Source: Ignavibacteria bacterium (GTDB lineage Bacteria; Bacteroidota; Ignavibacteria; Kapaibacteriales; Kapaibacteriaceae). Taken from it: a stretch of 64,000 nucleotides of DNA. Position numbers and translations under genes: made by a program. Positions 35,755 to 44,456 of this stretch are shown in pieces (position 1 is the first letter of the stretch; each line of letters starts with the position of its first letter). The notes beneath the pieces are model-generated. The model was not told the DNA's origin, made no database searches, and saw nothing but the letters and a program-made list of their open reading frames with translations. The stretch lies in assembly GCA_016873895.1 (NCBI GenBank), contig VGVV01000005.1, positions 54,243 to 118,242 on the forward strand, in the 5' to 3' direction.

Positions 35755-36305
35755 GACTTTTGTTGATCGGGTGGGAAATTCTTCCACATCATAGACTCAA
35801 CTGGTATAGGCGCACGGGCGTTGTATTTCGCAGATGGCTTGGCGTTATACGGGTTAATTACAGCCCCCTCTACCTTGAAATAGATCAGCTGTCCAATCGG
35901 CATGCCCGCATACACACGTACTGGTTGCTTCACGCTAATCTCGAGCGTCCAGTAGTTGCAGAAGCCAATATCGCCCTTGCCTGCCGTAGCATGAATGTCT
36001 ATGCCTAGGCGTCCTACGCTAGACTTGCCCTCGAGAAACGGCACATGCTCGTGTGTCTCGGTATACTCATGCGTTACACCCAAGTAGAACTTATCTGGTT
36101 GCAGTACAATCCCTTCTTCTGGGATCGCATAGAGTTCGATCTTGTTATGCTTTTTGGCATCAAGTTCACGATTGACATACTCGGCAAGCATAGCGCCGAG
36201 ATGCACATCGTAGGAGTTGGAACCAAGGAAGGCAGGGTCGAAGGGTTCTACTTTGATACTGCCCTTTCCAATGCAGGCGAGGATTTCTGCGTCGGTAAGA
36301 ATCAT
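35751..36305 (-). CDS. dcd: dCTP deaminase
   Basis: 184 residues from ATG 36305. The catalytic region is FLEGKSSVGRLGIDIHATAG followed by IGFCNYWTLEI, as in trimeric dCTP deaminases and dUTPases of the Dcd family. The enzyme makes dUTP from dCTP for thymidylate synthesis. It lies 14 bp after the cystathionine gene. A TATATTTG promoter box ends 3 bp before the ATG, so a leaderless transcript is possible in addition to read-through. Confidence 0.93.
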   Translation of the reverse strand: MILTDAEILACIGKGSIKVEPFDPAFLGSNSYDVHLGAMLAEYVNRELDAKKHNKIELYAIPEEGIVLQPDKFYLGVTHEYTETHEHVPFLEGKSSVGRLGIDIHATAGKGDIGFCNYWTLEISVKQPVRVYAGMPIGQLIYFKVEGAVINPYNAKPSAKYNARAPIPVESMMWKNFPPDQQKS

Positions 36306-36308
36306 ATG

Positions 36309-36316
36309 CAAATATA
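36309..36316 (-). promoter_or_regulatory. -7 box (TATATTTG) abutting dcd
   Basis: An exact TAnnTTTG match on the minus strand that ends 3 bp before ATG 36305, at the spacing expected for a transcript starting at the start codon itself. No -33 box was identified. Confidence 0.35.
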
Positions 36317-36319
36317 TGT

Positions 36320-37453
36320 TTAGGCCAGCGCCTGTTCTACGTCGAGCATGAGGTCTTCTACATCTTCAATGCCGCACGACAACCTGATCAGGCCATCTGT
36401 AACACCGAGACGCTCGCGCTGCTCCTTAGGGATCGAGCCGTGCGTCATACTTACGGGGTGGCAAACAAGCGACTCTACGCCACCTAGTGATTCTGCGAGT
36501 GTAAAGAGCTTGAGCTTGCTTGTTACTTCAACGGCTCTGGCCAGGGAGCCAAGTTCGATGGAGATCATGCCACCGAAGGCAGACATCTGGCGCTTTGCAA
36601 TATCATGTCCAGGGTGCGAAGGTAGCCCTGGGTAGTGCGTGGCAACAATCTTCGGGTGCTGTCCGCAGAACTCCGCAATCTGCATAGCGTTCGACGAATG
36701 ACGGTCCATGCGCACAGCTAGCGTCTTGGACGAGCGCAGCAGAAGCCACGTATCAAACGGACCCGGCACAGCGCCAGCTGCGTTCTGGATAAATCCAAGC
36801 TGTTCTGCGATGTCTTCGCGATTTGTGGCAACAATGCCGCTAACGAGGTCGCTGTGTCCGCCCAGGTACTTGGTTGCAGAATGTACCACGATATCAGCCC
36901 CATGTTCAAGTGGACGTTGCAGATATGGGGTAGCAAATGTGTTGTCAACCACCATCAAGAGTCCGTTAGCCTTGGCCAAACGTGCTACAGCGGCAAGGTC
37001 TGTGATGGTCATCATCGGATTGGTAGGCGTTTCTGTGTATACCATGCGGGTGTTAGGCATGATGGCTGACTCAATGTTTGCCACGTCTCGCATATCTACG
37101 TAGGAGAACGTTAAGCCAAAGCGCGTAAGGATGCGCTCGGCCAGACGATATGTTCCGCCGTACATATCCTCGGCCATGATCACGTGGTCTCCCGAAGACA
37201 AGAGGCGCATCAGCGCATCAATTGCCGCCAAACCACTGCCGAAAGCAAAAGCATCGATGCCCCCTTCCATAGCGGCAAGGTTCTCTTCCCACGCAAAACG
37301 CGTTGGATTCTGGGTTCGGGCATACTCAAACCCCGTGTGCTTACCGATCTCTATTTGAGCATAGGTAGAGGTTTGAAAGAGGGGAACGGTAACAGCCCCT
37401 GTGAGTTTCTCGGGTTCCTGCCCGATATGGATTGCCTTGGTTGCAAACTTCAT
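36320..37453 (-). CDS. cystathionine gamma-synthase/lyase family PLP enzyme
   Basis: 377 residues from ATG 37453, which has GAGGT 5 bases upstream. Trans-sulfuration family marks are FEYARTQNPTR, the PLP lysine in HSATKYLGGHSD (about residue 200) and the terminal SLGGVESLVCHPVSMTHGSIP. Sequence alone does not separate cystathionine gamma-synthase, gamma-lyase and related lyases, so no symbol is given. A hairpin with eight Ts ends just 10 bp before the start codon, so its transcription probably has to pass this terminator. Confidence 0.92.
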   Translation of the reverse strand: MKFATKAIHIGQEPEKLTGAVTVPLFQTSTYAQIEIGKHTGFEYARTQNPTRFAWEENLAAMEGGIDAFAFGSGLAAIDALMRLLSSGDHVIMAEDMYGGTYRLAERILTRFGLTFSYVDMRDVANIESAIMPNTRMVYTETPTNPMMTITDLAAVARLAKANGLLMVVDNTFATPYLQRPLEHGADIVVHSATKYLGGHSDLVSGIVATNREDIAEQLGFIQNAAGAVPGPFDTWLLLRSSKTLAVRMDRHSSNAMQIAEFCGQHPKIVATHYPGLPSHPGHDIAKRQMSAFGGMISIELGSLARAVEVTSKLKLFTLAESLGGVESLVCHPVSMTHGSIPKEQRERLGVTDGLIRLSCGIEDVEDLMLDVEQALA

Positions 37454-37463
37454 GATGACCTCG

Positions 37464-37491
37464 AAAAAAAACGAGCCGCTCAAGGCGGCTC
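37464..37491 (-). terminator. Rho-independent terminator directly before the cystathionine gene
   Basis: On the minus strand GAGCCGC and GCGGCTC form a 7-bp stem (plus a G-U pair) with a 3-base loop, followed at once by eight Ts (37471-37464). It ends the mini T9SS gene's transcript. Because only 10 bp separate it from ATG 37453, it may also act as an attenuator for the next gene. Confidence 0.85.
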
Positions 37492-37514
37492 ATTGATGTT
37501 ACGATGCTGCGTGA

Positions 37515-38033
37515 TTATCGACGGAAATAGAACTTTTCAGCCTTCCGGAAATTGTCGCCCTGCAGAACACAGATGTAGATGCCATCTGGAAGTTCTGACA
37601 GACTCTGTGTAAACTCATGCATGCCACGACCAGAAGCACCCTTGTAGATGTCCATGACACGTCTGCCGAGCATGTTATAGACGCCAATTTCGATAAGGGG
37701 CTCATCTGTCATCAAGTCTATGCGTGTAGTAAATACATCGCCAGAGGCGCGGGCAAACAAGATCCTGTTATCACGACCCGTTGTGTCTGTACCAGAGGCA
37801 ACCTTCTGATTTGCCTTAGCAAGTGCCTTGGTTTTGCCAGCAACTGCCTTGACAGACGCTGAGACAGCTCCCGAGGCTGATGGAAGCGCTGAAGGTACAA
37901 AGACCTTTTTAGCAGCAACAGCCGGCTTTCTCGCATTGTCTGCAAGTGCAGTGGCAGACAAGCATGCCATTGCAACAACTACAAGAAGCAGTTGGCGGAA
38001 TGCTTGGGCGATATGGACGTTGCTGAATGGCAT
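37515..38033 (-). CDS. small T9SS cargo protein, almost only a sorting domain
   Basis: 172 residues from ATG 38033. A signal peptide (QLLLVVVAMACLSATALA) is followed by a ~60-residue Ala/Lys/Val/Ser linker without recognisable fold. The final ~75 residues are a T9SS type A sorting domain (IGVYNMLGRRVMDIY, then LPDGIYICVLQG). There is no evident functional domain between signal and sorting domain. It could be a decayed remnant, a small surface peptide or a sorting-load protein. Its own terminator lies 24 bp after the stop. Confidence 0.75.
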   Translation of the reverse strand: MPFSNVHIAQAFRQLLLVVVAMACLSATALADNARKPAVAAKKVFVPSALPSASGAVSASVKAVAGKTKALAKANQKVASGTDTTGRDNRILFARASGDVFTTRIDLMTDEPLIEIGVYNMLGRRVMDIYKGASGRGMHEFTQSLSELPDGIYICVLQGDNFRKAEKFYFRR

Positions 38034-38088
38034 TTCTAGAGGTGAATTTACTAAAAATAGATGTACCAACAACCATGCCAGAAACAGC

Positions 38089-38114
38089 AACGGCAGCCCT
38101 CACGAGCTGCCGTT
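38089..38114 (-). terminator. hairpin after the large IgGFc-like gene
   Basis: AACGGCAGC (38089-38097) and GCTGCCGTT (38106-38114) form a perfect 9-bp stem with an 8-base loop, 27 bp after the stop of the minus-strand gene. The following bases (GCTGTTTCTGG) are only weakly T-rich, so termination strength is uncertain. Confidence 0.6.
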
Positions 38115-38140
38115 ACGAAGATTATCAATGTCCGCTGGCG

Positions 38141-41100
38141 TTAGTTACCAATCACCACGCGTTGTGATCCGTTGTAGTTAGCACCACGCATGCGCAGGAA
38201 GTACGCGCCCTGGGCGAGACCTTCAGTGCTGAAGGTCATGTCGTAGGAGCCAACCTCCATCGTGTTGTTAACGAACGTACGAACAACCAAGCCCTGCGCA
38301 TTGACAAGGTCGATCGTGATTGGAGCAGCGATGCCTACGCCGAATTCAACACGGGCCGAGCCGTTTGTAACAGGGTTCGGAGAGATCGGCTTAATGATAG
38401 TCCGTCCCGTCGAAATATCTACAACACGGCGTGTGATAGCGCAGTTGAAGATTTCCGTGCCAGTACCCGTTGTTGCTGGGATCAAGCATGGGAGCGCAGG
38501 GAACAGCACTTCAAGGTTTTGCGCGCTCTTGAACTCTTCTGCAAGAAGCAGTTGGGCATCGAAGGTGAACAGTGGACCATTGCCAGCAACTCTCGTTGCT
38601 CCTGTAGCTGTGAACGTCATGCGTGCCTCGGTGTCGCTAACGAGCACAACTGTTGGGTCTGCAATGTTCCAGCCGGCCATTGATGCTGCCACGCGGACAG
38701 AGCCACCATTGTATGCAATGGCCTTCGGGTTGTAGATCACGGTAGCGGTAAGAGACTTCACGTCCGCACCAGTCCAGTCCGCACATTGGCCATCAACTGT
38801 ATACGCTACATTCTTCCCTGGCTCGCGGCTCTGACCATTCATGTCGTTCGTCAGGTTGAAGGTAAGAGGGATTGTGTAGCCAACGCCCGTAACATTCACC
38901 GTCTTTGGTTGCAGTGGTGTTGAGTTTCCACGAACAAAGCCAGAGATTGTGAATTGGGCACTAAATGCGCGCACTGCGTTAGGATTGAAGCGAACTCTAG
39001 CCTGGAATGTCTGACCCTTTGCAATCACGAGCGGGAGTGCAACTGGCTGGCCACCATTATCGAGATAGCCAATGATGTCAAAGTTCGCTTGATCAGCACC
39101 AGCCTTGGTGATTGAGTTGATCTCCACTGGGTCCGACGTGTTGTTGGATTCGACATACTTGATGTCGAATGTGCCCTCTGGCTGGTCGCAACCAACGCGC
39201 GCACGCCCAGCATTCCAATTCGTTACATCGAAATCAGGTGTTCCGCACTGACCAACAGACAATACTTGCGCGTGTGGTCCTACTGGTGTGAGAGATGTTG
39301 CATCCTTACCTGTTCCAGGTGTTGCATCATGCGTAAACTCGATGGTTACAGATGAGCCGTTTGTTTCGGCTGCCGGACGCGTATATCCTAAAGTAACAAC
39401 TGCCGTGCCGCCATTAGCAGGAACAGTAAGTGGTGTTGCTGGTGCATTGACGATGCGATAGCCAGCCGTTACCGGAGCTTGCAGCTGGATGCCAGATACC
39501 GTGAGCAGCATCGTTCCACCATTGGTGATGGTGATGTCGCGTGTTGCCTCGACGAATTCCGGTGTTTCTGTACACGTGAGTGACACAGGTTGTGAATTGA
39601 TCTTTGGCAGAATACCTTCGCCACCAAGCTTAGCTGTGCGTTCTTCTTGCTTGTCTGCCCACACTGGCTTGATGTCCACCAAGTATGGTTGGTTGTCTGT
39701 AGCTGGACGGAAGAACACCTCTACGCGAACCGTATCGCCAATAAGGTCTGCTGTCTGCACAGGAACGCCGCCCTTGAAGATGCTGCCGATCTTAAAGACG
39801 AAGTTGTTGTCGTTAGAACCGGCTGGCCAGTACTTCGTGCCATCGGCAAATGTTACATCATTGAGTACAATCTTTTGATTGCCAGTGTTGTAAACACGAG
39901 CCCATTCTGCATGAAGCGTATTTACGCGACGCGCACCCCAATCGTATCCAAGAATTCCAGGACCTGGCGTTTGTGTGTTGCCGCGCCAGTTCGAAACAGA
40001 GTCTGGACCTTCACCATTGCTGGTGAGAGTTACGTTGATGTTGTCGTCTGTGATAGTTGCACTCTGGAAGCATACATCCTTAAGCTCTACCGTCTGCCTT
40101 GGCAGAACGACGATCGGAAGTGCTGGTGTGAATGGTGTAGACAATGAGAAGTTTGTTCCTTGGTAGCCCGTCAGCGACGTTACAACCAATGTGTCCGAAC
40201 CTGGATTCTCGATCGAGATTGGAGCACAATACTTCTCGTTGAGTGAGCGCGTTTGAGCGTCGAAGTCCTTGACCTTGATGCGTGGGATAGCAGCAACGCC
40301 TCCGAGTGGATGTTTAAACTCACCGCACTCGGTCTTCACGATGATTGTGTCTTTATCCCAATCCTTTGTTACATCCGACGTTTCACGTGTTCCGTTGTAT
40401 TGGATCGTGATGTCGTGCTTGCCCTTTGCAGGGATCATAACAACAGGCGGTACATTGCCAATCGTGATAGCAAAGTAGGTTCCAGCCTTAATCTTTGCCT
40501 CTGTAAGCTTGACAATAGCGTCCGAATTATTGGTAATCGTTAGCACAGCAGTCTTATTCGTCCCGAGCTTGATCTTGCCGAAGCTCAGAGGTGCTGGTGT
40601 GAAGACAAGCTTGTCTGCGAAGTAGCGGCATGTATCAAGTGTGATATTGCCTGCCCAGTCTGCTACGAAATACACGCAGTAGGCATCTTTGCTCTTGTCG
40701 ATAACCTTCCAGGCATACTCGAACTTCTTAAACGCTGGATTCTGCGGGAAGATTTGATCCGTGATTAGTTCGAGCTCGTAGTTGTAGCTGTTAGCCCCTT
40801 CGAGGGTGTCGATTAGAGCAATGCCGGTTTCAACTTGGTCTGTGTCTTTTGGCACAGGAAGAGGTGGGTCTGGGATGTTGCGAAGTTCTGTTGCGGTAAA
40901 TGTGTAGTCGCCGCACAGAGAGTCGCCCTTGATCACAGGGGGCAGTGTATCTACCGAAGTAGTCGGCTTAAATCCTGCAGCTGCTGGCCATCCGTACGCA
41001 TCTACGAAGCCGAAGCCGTAGATGTAACCACCAAAGCTTACCAGACCGTTGCTCTTGATTTTGTGAGCCTTTGGTTCGTTACCAAAGTCCAGAGTAGTCC

Positions 41101-42481
41101 AGTGCAGACCATTTGGCATCTTGGTGAAGAGCAACGTTGGTGATTGCGCCTGAGGGTGCTTCCAAACCGGAATGTCGTCGATTTCGAGTGACTTGAGATT
41201 GTCGATATAGTTCGGATCTGAAGTGTCGGTTTTGACGATAAGATTCAAACGGTGCTTCGTGAATTTGGCCGCGGTAGGGAACTGGAAGATTGTTGACGTA
41301 AGGAACTGCTCTTCTGGTGTTACGTTGATCATGAACGGGTCAAGGATTGGGTCACCATCCCATGACTGTGAACACGAGTACTGCATCACGAAGATTGGCT
41401 TGTTCGCAGTCCACACAGAGTATCCGTGTGTAATCGTTGTTGGTGCACCAGTCTGAGCGATATCTGTAAACTCGCCGTCCTTCTGGAGAAGTCCACCACC
41501 TTGACCAAGGATCTTCTTCGAAACTTTATCGTAATAGATCAATTTCCATTGTGTGCCGCCTTCTTTGGCAAACACACGGAAGACGTCTCCCTTGCCTTGG
41601 TTGTTGCGGTTTTCTCGCTGGAGTTCTACCGAAACGTAGCGTCTACCCCATGTTGTGATTGGAGGCGTCATTTCAACAAGGTGATTTCTGCCGTTACCGT
41701 TAACCAACAAGTTTGGCATCGTTGTACGCATGTGGAACGAGATAAAACCGATAGGTGCAGAAGACTTCACGAGTGAGCCCGAAAGGTCGAACTCGCCGCG
41801 CGTTTGTCCATCGCCGTGAATCATATACACATCACCTTCATCCATGGTGAGTGTAAAACGTTCGCCGATTTTCTTGCCAAGTGCTGTTGTGGCAGAACCA
41901 GCACCTGTGCCACGTAAGAGAACATCCACCTGGCATTGCTCGCGAGCAATGATTACAAATCCGCCAGCCCAGTTTTTGTATTCACGCATGTCGTAATACG
42001 AAGTACACATGTACTCGGTTCCCCATCCGTTAACTGGGATAGCCATATAGCCATCAGATGTAGCTGCCTTGGAATTCAGAACATAGACAGAGATGGGCTT
42101 TTTCGCTGTGATGCGAACACCTTTCTTGACTACCTGCTCTGGCTCGCGGAGCTCCCATGTCCAGTTCGTTTCGCCCTTATCGTCCGACAACGTGCGGACT
42201 TCATAGGACTTCACTGTGCGACGATACCGCTTTTCACCAGCCGCATCGTAAACTTCGATATCTGTGTCAAACGCCGAAGCAACGTATATCTCCAGCTCGT
42301 CCACAGGATACGGATTGATCTCATTCGGCGGAATAGCAATCCAGAATTCCGTGCCTTGTGAGCCCGTATTGAGCATCTGTTCAACAGAAGGGATCTTCCG
42401 TTTTTGAGCAGACGCAGAATTGACTGCTACGAGGATGAGCGTAGCAATTACAACAATTTGCGATGCGTATCGCTGGTACAT
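38141..42481 (-). CDS. large T9SS surface protein with IgGFc-binding-like domain
   Basis: 1446 residues from ATG 42481, which has GGAGG just upstream; a longer ATG at 42496 lacks this. Signal peptide ends NSASA. Residues ~40-515 form an IgGFc-binding-protein N-terminal-like domain (GTEFWIAIPPNE, YVLNSKAATSDGYMAIP, NLLVNGNGRNHLVE, QYSCSQSWDGDPILDP). The middle holds several choice-of-anchor/HYDIN-like beta-sandwich repeats (LSFGKIKLGTNKTAVLTITN and similar). The end is a T9SS sorting domain (PISPNPVTNGSARVEFGV on). It is probably a surface adhesin; the ligand is unknown. A paralogue of the N-terminal domain is encoded immediately upstream. Confidence 0.85.
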   Translation of the reverse strand: MYQRYASQIVVIATLILVAVNSASAQKRKIPSVEQMLNTGSQGTEFWIAIPPNEINPYPVDELEIYVASAFDTDIEVYDAAGEKRYRRTVKSYEVRTLSDDKGETNWTWELREPEQVVKKGVRITAKKPISVYVLNSKAATSDGYMAIPVNGWGTEYMCTSYYDMREYKNWAGGFVIIAREQCQVDVLLRGTGAGSATTALGKKIGERFTLTMDEGDVYMIHGDGQTRGEFDLSGSLVKSSAPIGFISFHMRTTMPNLLVNGNGRNHLVEMTPPITTWGRRYVSVELQRENRNNQGKGDVFRVFAKEGGTQWKLIYYDKVSKKILGQGGGLLQKDGEFTDIAQTGAPTTITHGYSVWTANKPIFVMQYSCSQSWDGDPILDPFMINVTPEEQFLTSTIFQFPTAAKFTKHRLNLIVKTDTSDPNYIDNLKSLEIDDIPVWKHPQAQSPTLLFTKMPNGLHWTTLDFGNEPKAHKIKSNGLVSFGGYIYGFGFVDAYGWPAAAGFKPTTSVDTLPPVIKGDSLCGDYTFTATELRNIPDPPLPVPKDTDQVETGIALIDTLEGANSYNYELELITDQIFPQNPAFKKFEYAWKVIDKSKDAYCVYFVADWAGNITLDTCRYFADKLVFTPAPLSFGKIKLGTNKTAVLTITNNSDAIVKLTEAKIKAGTYFAITIGNVPPVVMIPAKGKHDITIQYNGTRETSDVTKDWDKDTIIVKTECGEFKHPLGGVAAIPRIKVKDFDAQTRSLNEKYCAPISIENPGSDTLVVTSLTGYQGTNFSLSTPFTPALPIVVLPRQTVELKDVCFQSATITDDNINVTLTSNGEGPDSVSNWRGNTQTPGPGILGYDWGARRVNTLHAEWARVYNTGNQKIVLNDVTFADGTKYWPAGSNDNNFVFKIGSIFKGGVPVQTADLIGDTVRVEVFFRPATDNQPYLVDIKPVWADKQEERTAKLGGEGILPKINSQPVSLTCTETPEFVEATRDITITNGGTMLLTVSGIQLQAPVTAGYRIVNAPATPLTVPANGGTAVVTLGYTRPAAETNGSSVTIEFTHDATPGTGKDATSLTPVGPHAQVLSVGQCGTPDFDVTNWNAGRARVGCDQPEGTFDIKYVESNNTSDPVEINSITKAGADQANFDIIGYLDNGGQPVALPLVIAKGQTFQARVRFNPNAVRAFSAQFTISGFVRGNSTPLQPKTVNVTGVGYTIPLTFNLTNDMNGQSREPGKNVAYTVDGQCADWTGADVKSLTATVIYNPKAIAYNGGSVRVAASMAGWNIADPTVVLVSDTEARMTFTATGATRVAGNGPLFTFDAQLLLAEEFKSAQNLEVLFPALPCLIPATTGTGTEIFNCAITRRVVDISTGRTIIKPISPNPVTNGSARVEFGVGIAAPITIDLVNAQGLVVRTFVNNTMEVGSYDMTFSTEGLAQGAYFLRMRGANYNGSQRVVIGN

Positions 42482-42632
42482 GAAGCCTCCAAACATCTAT
42501 TAAGTGTCTTTTGTATTCGGCGTGATGATGAGATTGGATTAGACTTCAAAAAGCCTATTCCTAGCCCACGGTTGCTATGATAACCAAAATCTGGCTAAGA
42601 AGGTACCCAGAATTTGAGTTTTTTGTAAGGGG

Positions 42633-44369
42633 CTAATAGCCAGAAAGGATAGTCTGGTGTTGGCTTCTTGAGCCTTGTTCGATGGCAACAAAGAGGGGTA
42701 CTACCGTTGGGCAATCTACTGGGATCTCGGCGCGTTGTGTGCCTGGAGCTAGAGAGTAGCAGATTGTTTTGCCAAGAAGGGTGCAGATGCGGATGTTCGT
42801 GATGGTGATTGATTCTTGCAACTCAATGCAGAGTATAGACTTATCGGCACGTAGCCAAACATTGGCAAGGTCTGCATGAGCCACTGCATCGCCGCCAACA
42901 TTGGTAGATGGGGCTGGAATGCCCCCTGCCATGGACCAGCCATAGGCATCGACAAAGCTATTCCCATAGACTGCGCCGCTCATCGTTACGTTGTCGTTGG
43001 CGGTAACTGTGAACTGACCCTGCCACTCTGGTGCGGGCTGTCCTGCCGCAATGGTTATCTCGGCTAGGTGCACGTTGTCCCGTAGGTGCTTCACGAACAG
43101 TCCTGCGCCATTTGACCGGATCGAGGCCAGATTTTCGGCATATCGTGAGTCGTTTACGTTTGTTCTGAACATCATCGAAACGCGATGGTTGGTGAATTGC
43201 TCGGCCCGCGCAACCATGGCCACGGCCGAATTCGACCAGGAATCATCAGGTTCTATGGCAATCATCATAGGGTCGAGATTGATATCTCCATCAAACGACG
43301 AAGAGCACGAGTATTGCATCAACATTGATGGCTTGTCCATCTCCCAGAACGCCATGCCCTGCACCAGCGCCGTGGGAAGCTGTGTCTGAGAGATGTCGGC
43401 CACGTCTCCGGCGCGGGGTAGAATGCCCCCTTGCTTGCCTAAAAGATTGCCGGTTGTTTTGTCGTAAAACGAGCAGGACCAACGAGTTGCGTCCTCAGAC
43501 GATACGATGCGAAACACATCGCCTCTGCCAATACCATTGCTCCTCGTTCGGGCAAACTCGACTGTTGTGAACGATGTGCCGTACTCCGAAACCGGTGGCA
43601 GCATCTCGACAAGGTGATTGCGTCCGTTACCATCAAGAAGTAGGTTCGGCACGGTGGTGCGCTGGTGAAACCCGATCACACCTATGGGCCTGTCTGCAGT
43701 TATGTGGGTTCCCGAGAGGTCGAATGAGCCGCGCGTTGTGCCGTCGCCCACAACCATGTACACCTCGCCCTCTTGAAGAAGCACGTTGATAACATCGCCA
43801 ATCTTCTTTCCACCGCTGGTGCGCACACCAGCATCTGACCCCTGTAGCTTGATCTGAACTGATGTTTGCTCGTGTGCAACAATGAAAAAGCCCCCTGCCC
43901 AAGGGCGTGCTTCGTTGAAGTCGTAATACGACATCACCCTGTACTCACGACCCCAGGCTGACAAGGGGCGAGCCAGATACCCATCACTCGAAACCACTTT
44001 CGAGTTGAGCACCCACACGGCAACGGGTTTTTCGGACGTGATACGAATGGCCTTTGGCATGCCGAACTCAGGCTCCCACACCTCAGAGCCCCACGACGTG
44101 CCGCCATTGTCGTCGCGCAGAACAACCGGCACATTTGCCTTTACCGACCGCTTCTTTATTGCAGCTCTGTCATAATCGTAGACGGTTACTTCCGTATCAA
44201 ACGGAGACGCGATCAGGATGTGCAGCGCTTGTGTTGGTGCCGACTGGTTATCGTTTGGAGCTATGGCAACCAAGAACTCGGTGCCGTAGCTGGAGGGGGC
44301 CTGGGCATGCATCGCAGTTGCCGTGACAACAGCGAGCAATGCACATAGTGCTACGATCATGTAGGACAT
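42633..44369 (-). CDS. IgGFc-binding-like surface protein, short paralogue
   Basis: 578 residues from ATG 44369 (ATG 44360 is also possible). Signal peptide ends MHAQA. The whole central part is paralogous to the N-terminal domain of the neighbouring 1446-residue protein: GTEFLVAIAPND, VWVLNSKVVSSDGYLARPL, NLLLDGNGRNHLVEMLPP, QYSCSSSFDGDINLDPMM, FVDAYGWSMAGG. The last ~70 residues (ITITNIRICTLLGKTI to the end) look like a T9SS sorting domain. The beta-sandwich repeats of the larger paralogue are missing. It is divergent from the transketolase genes. Function as adhesin is inferred. Confidence 0.82.
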   Translation of the reverse strand: MSYMIVALCALLAVVTATAMHAQAPSSYGTEFLVAIAPNDNQSAPTQALHILIASPFDTEVTVYDYDRAAIKKRSVKANVPVVLRDDNGGTSWGSEVWEPEFGMPKAIRITSEKPVAVWVLNSKVVSSDGYLARPLSAWGREYRVMSYYDFNEARPWAGGFFIVAHEQTSVQIKLQGSDAGVRTSGGKKIGDVINVLLQEGEVYMVVGDGTTRGSFDLSGTHITADRPIGVIGFHQRTTVPNLLLDGNGRNHLVEMLPPVSEYGTSFTTVEFARTRSNGIGRGDVFRIVSSEDATRWSCSFYDKTTGNLLGKQGGILPRAGDVADISQTQLPTALVQGMAFWEMDKPSMLMQYSCSSSFDGDINLDPMMIAIEPDDSWSNSAVAMVARAEQFTNHRVSMMFRTNVNDSRYAENLASIRSNGAGLFVKHLRDNVHLAEITIAAGQPAPEWQGQFTVTANDNVTMSGAVYGNSFVDAYGWSMAGGIPAPSTNVGGDAVAHADLANVWLRADKSILCIELQESITITNIRICTLLGKTICYSLAPGTQRAEIPVDCPTVVPLFVAIEQGSRSQHQTILSGY

Positions 44370-44413
44370 CCCCGAACTAACGAACAAAATCAATACGATA
44401 CCCTCTTTCTCCG

Positions 44414-44421
44414 TAAGTTTG
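44414..44421 (+). promoter_or_regulatory. -7 box (TAAGTTTG) before transketolase genes
   Basis: An exact TAnnTTTG match 35 bp before ATG 44457, in the 87-bp divergent spacer. No TTTG was found at the -33 position. Confidence 0.4.
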
Positions 44422-44456
44422 GAGCTGATTTTCTTACGACTCGTAAAGTGCAAATC

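Noticed and set aside
38262..41776. Various plus-strand open frames opposite the large surface protein
   Set aside because: The minus frame is continuous with signal peptide, domains and sorting signal; the others are composition shadows.
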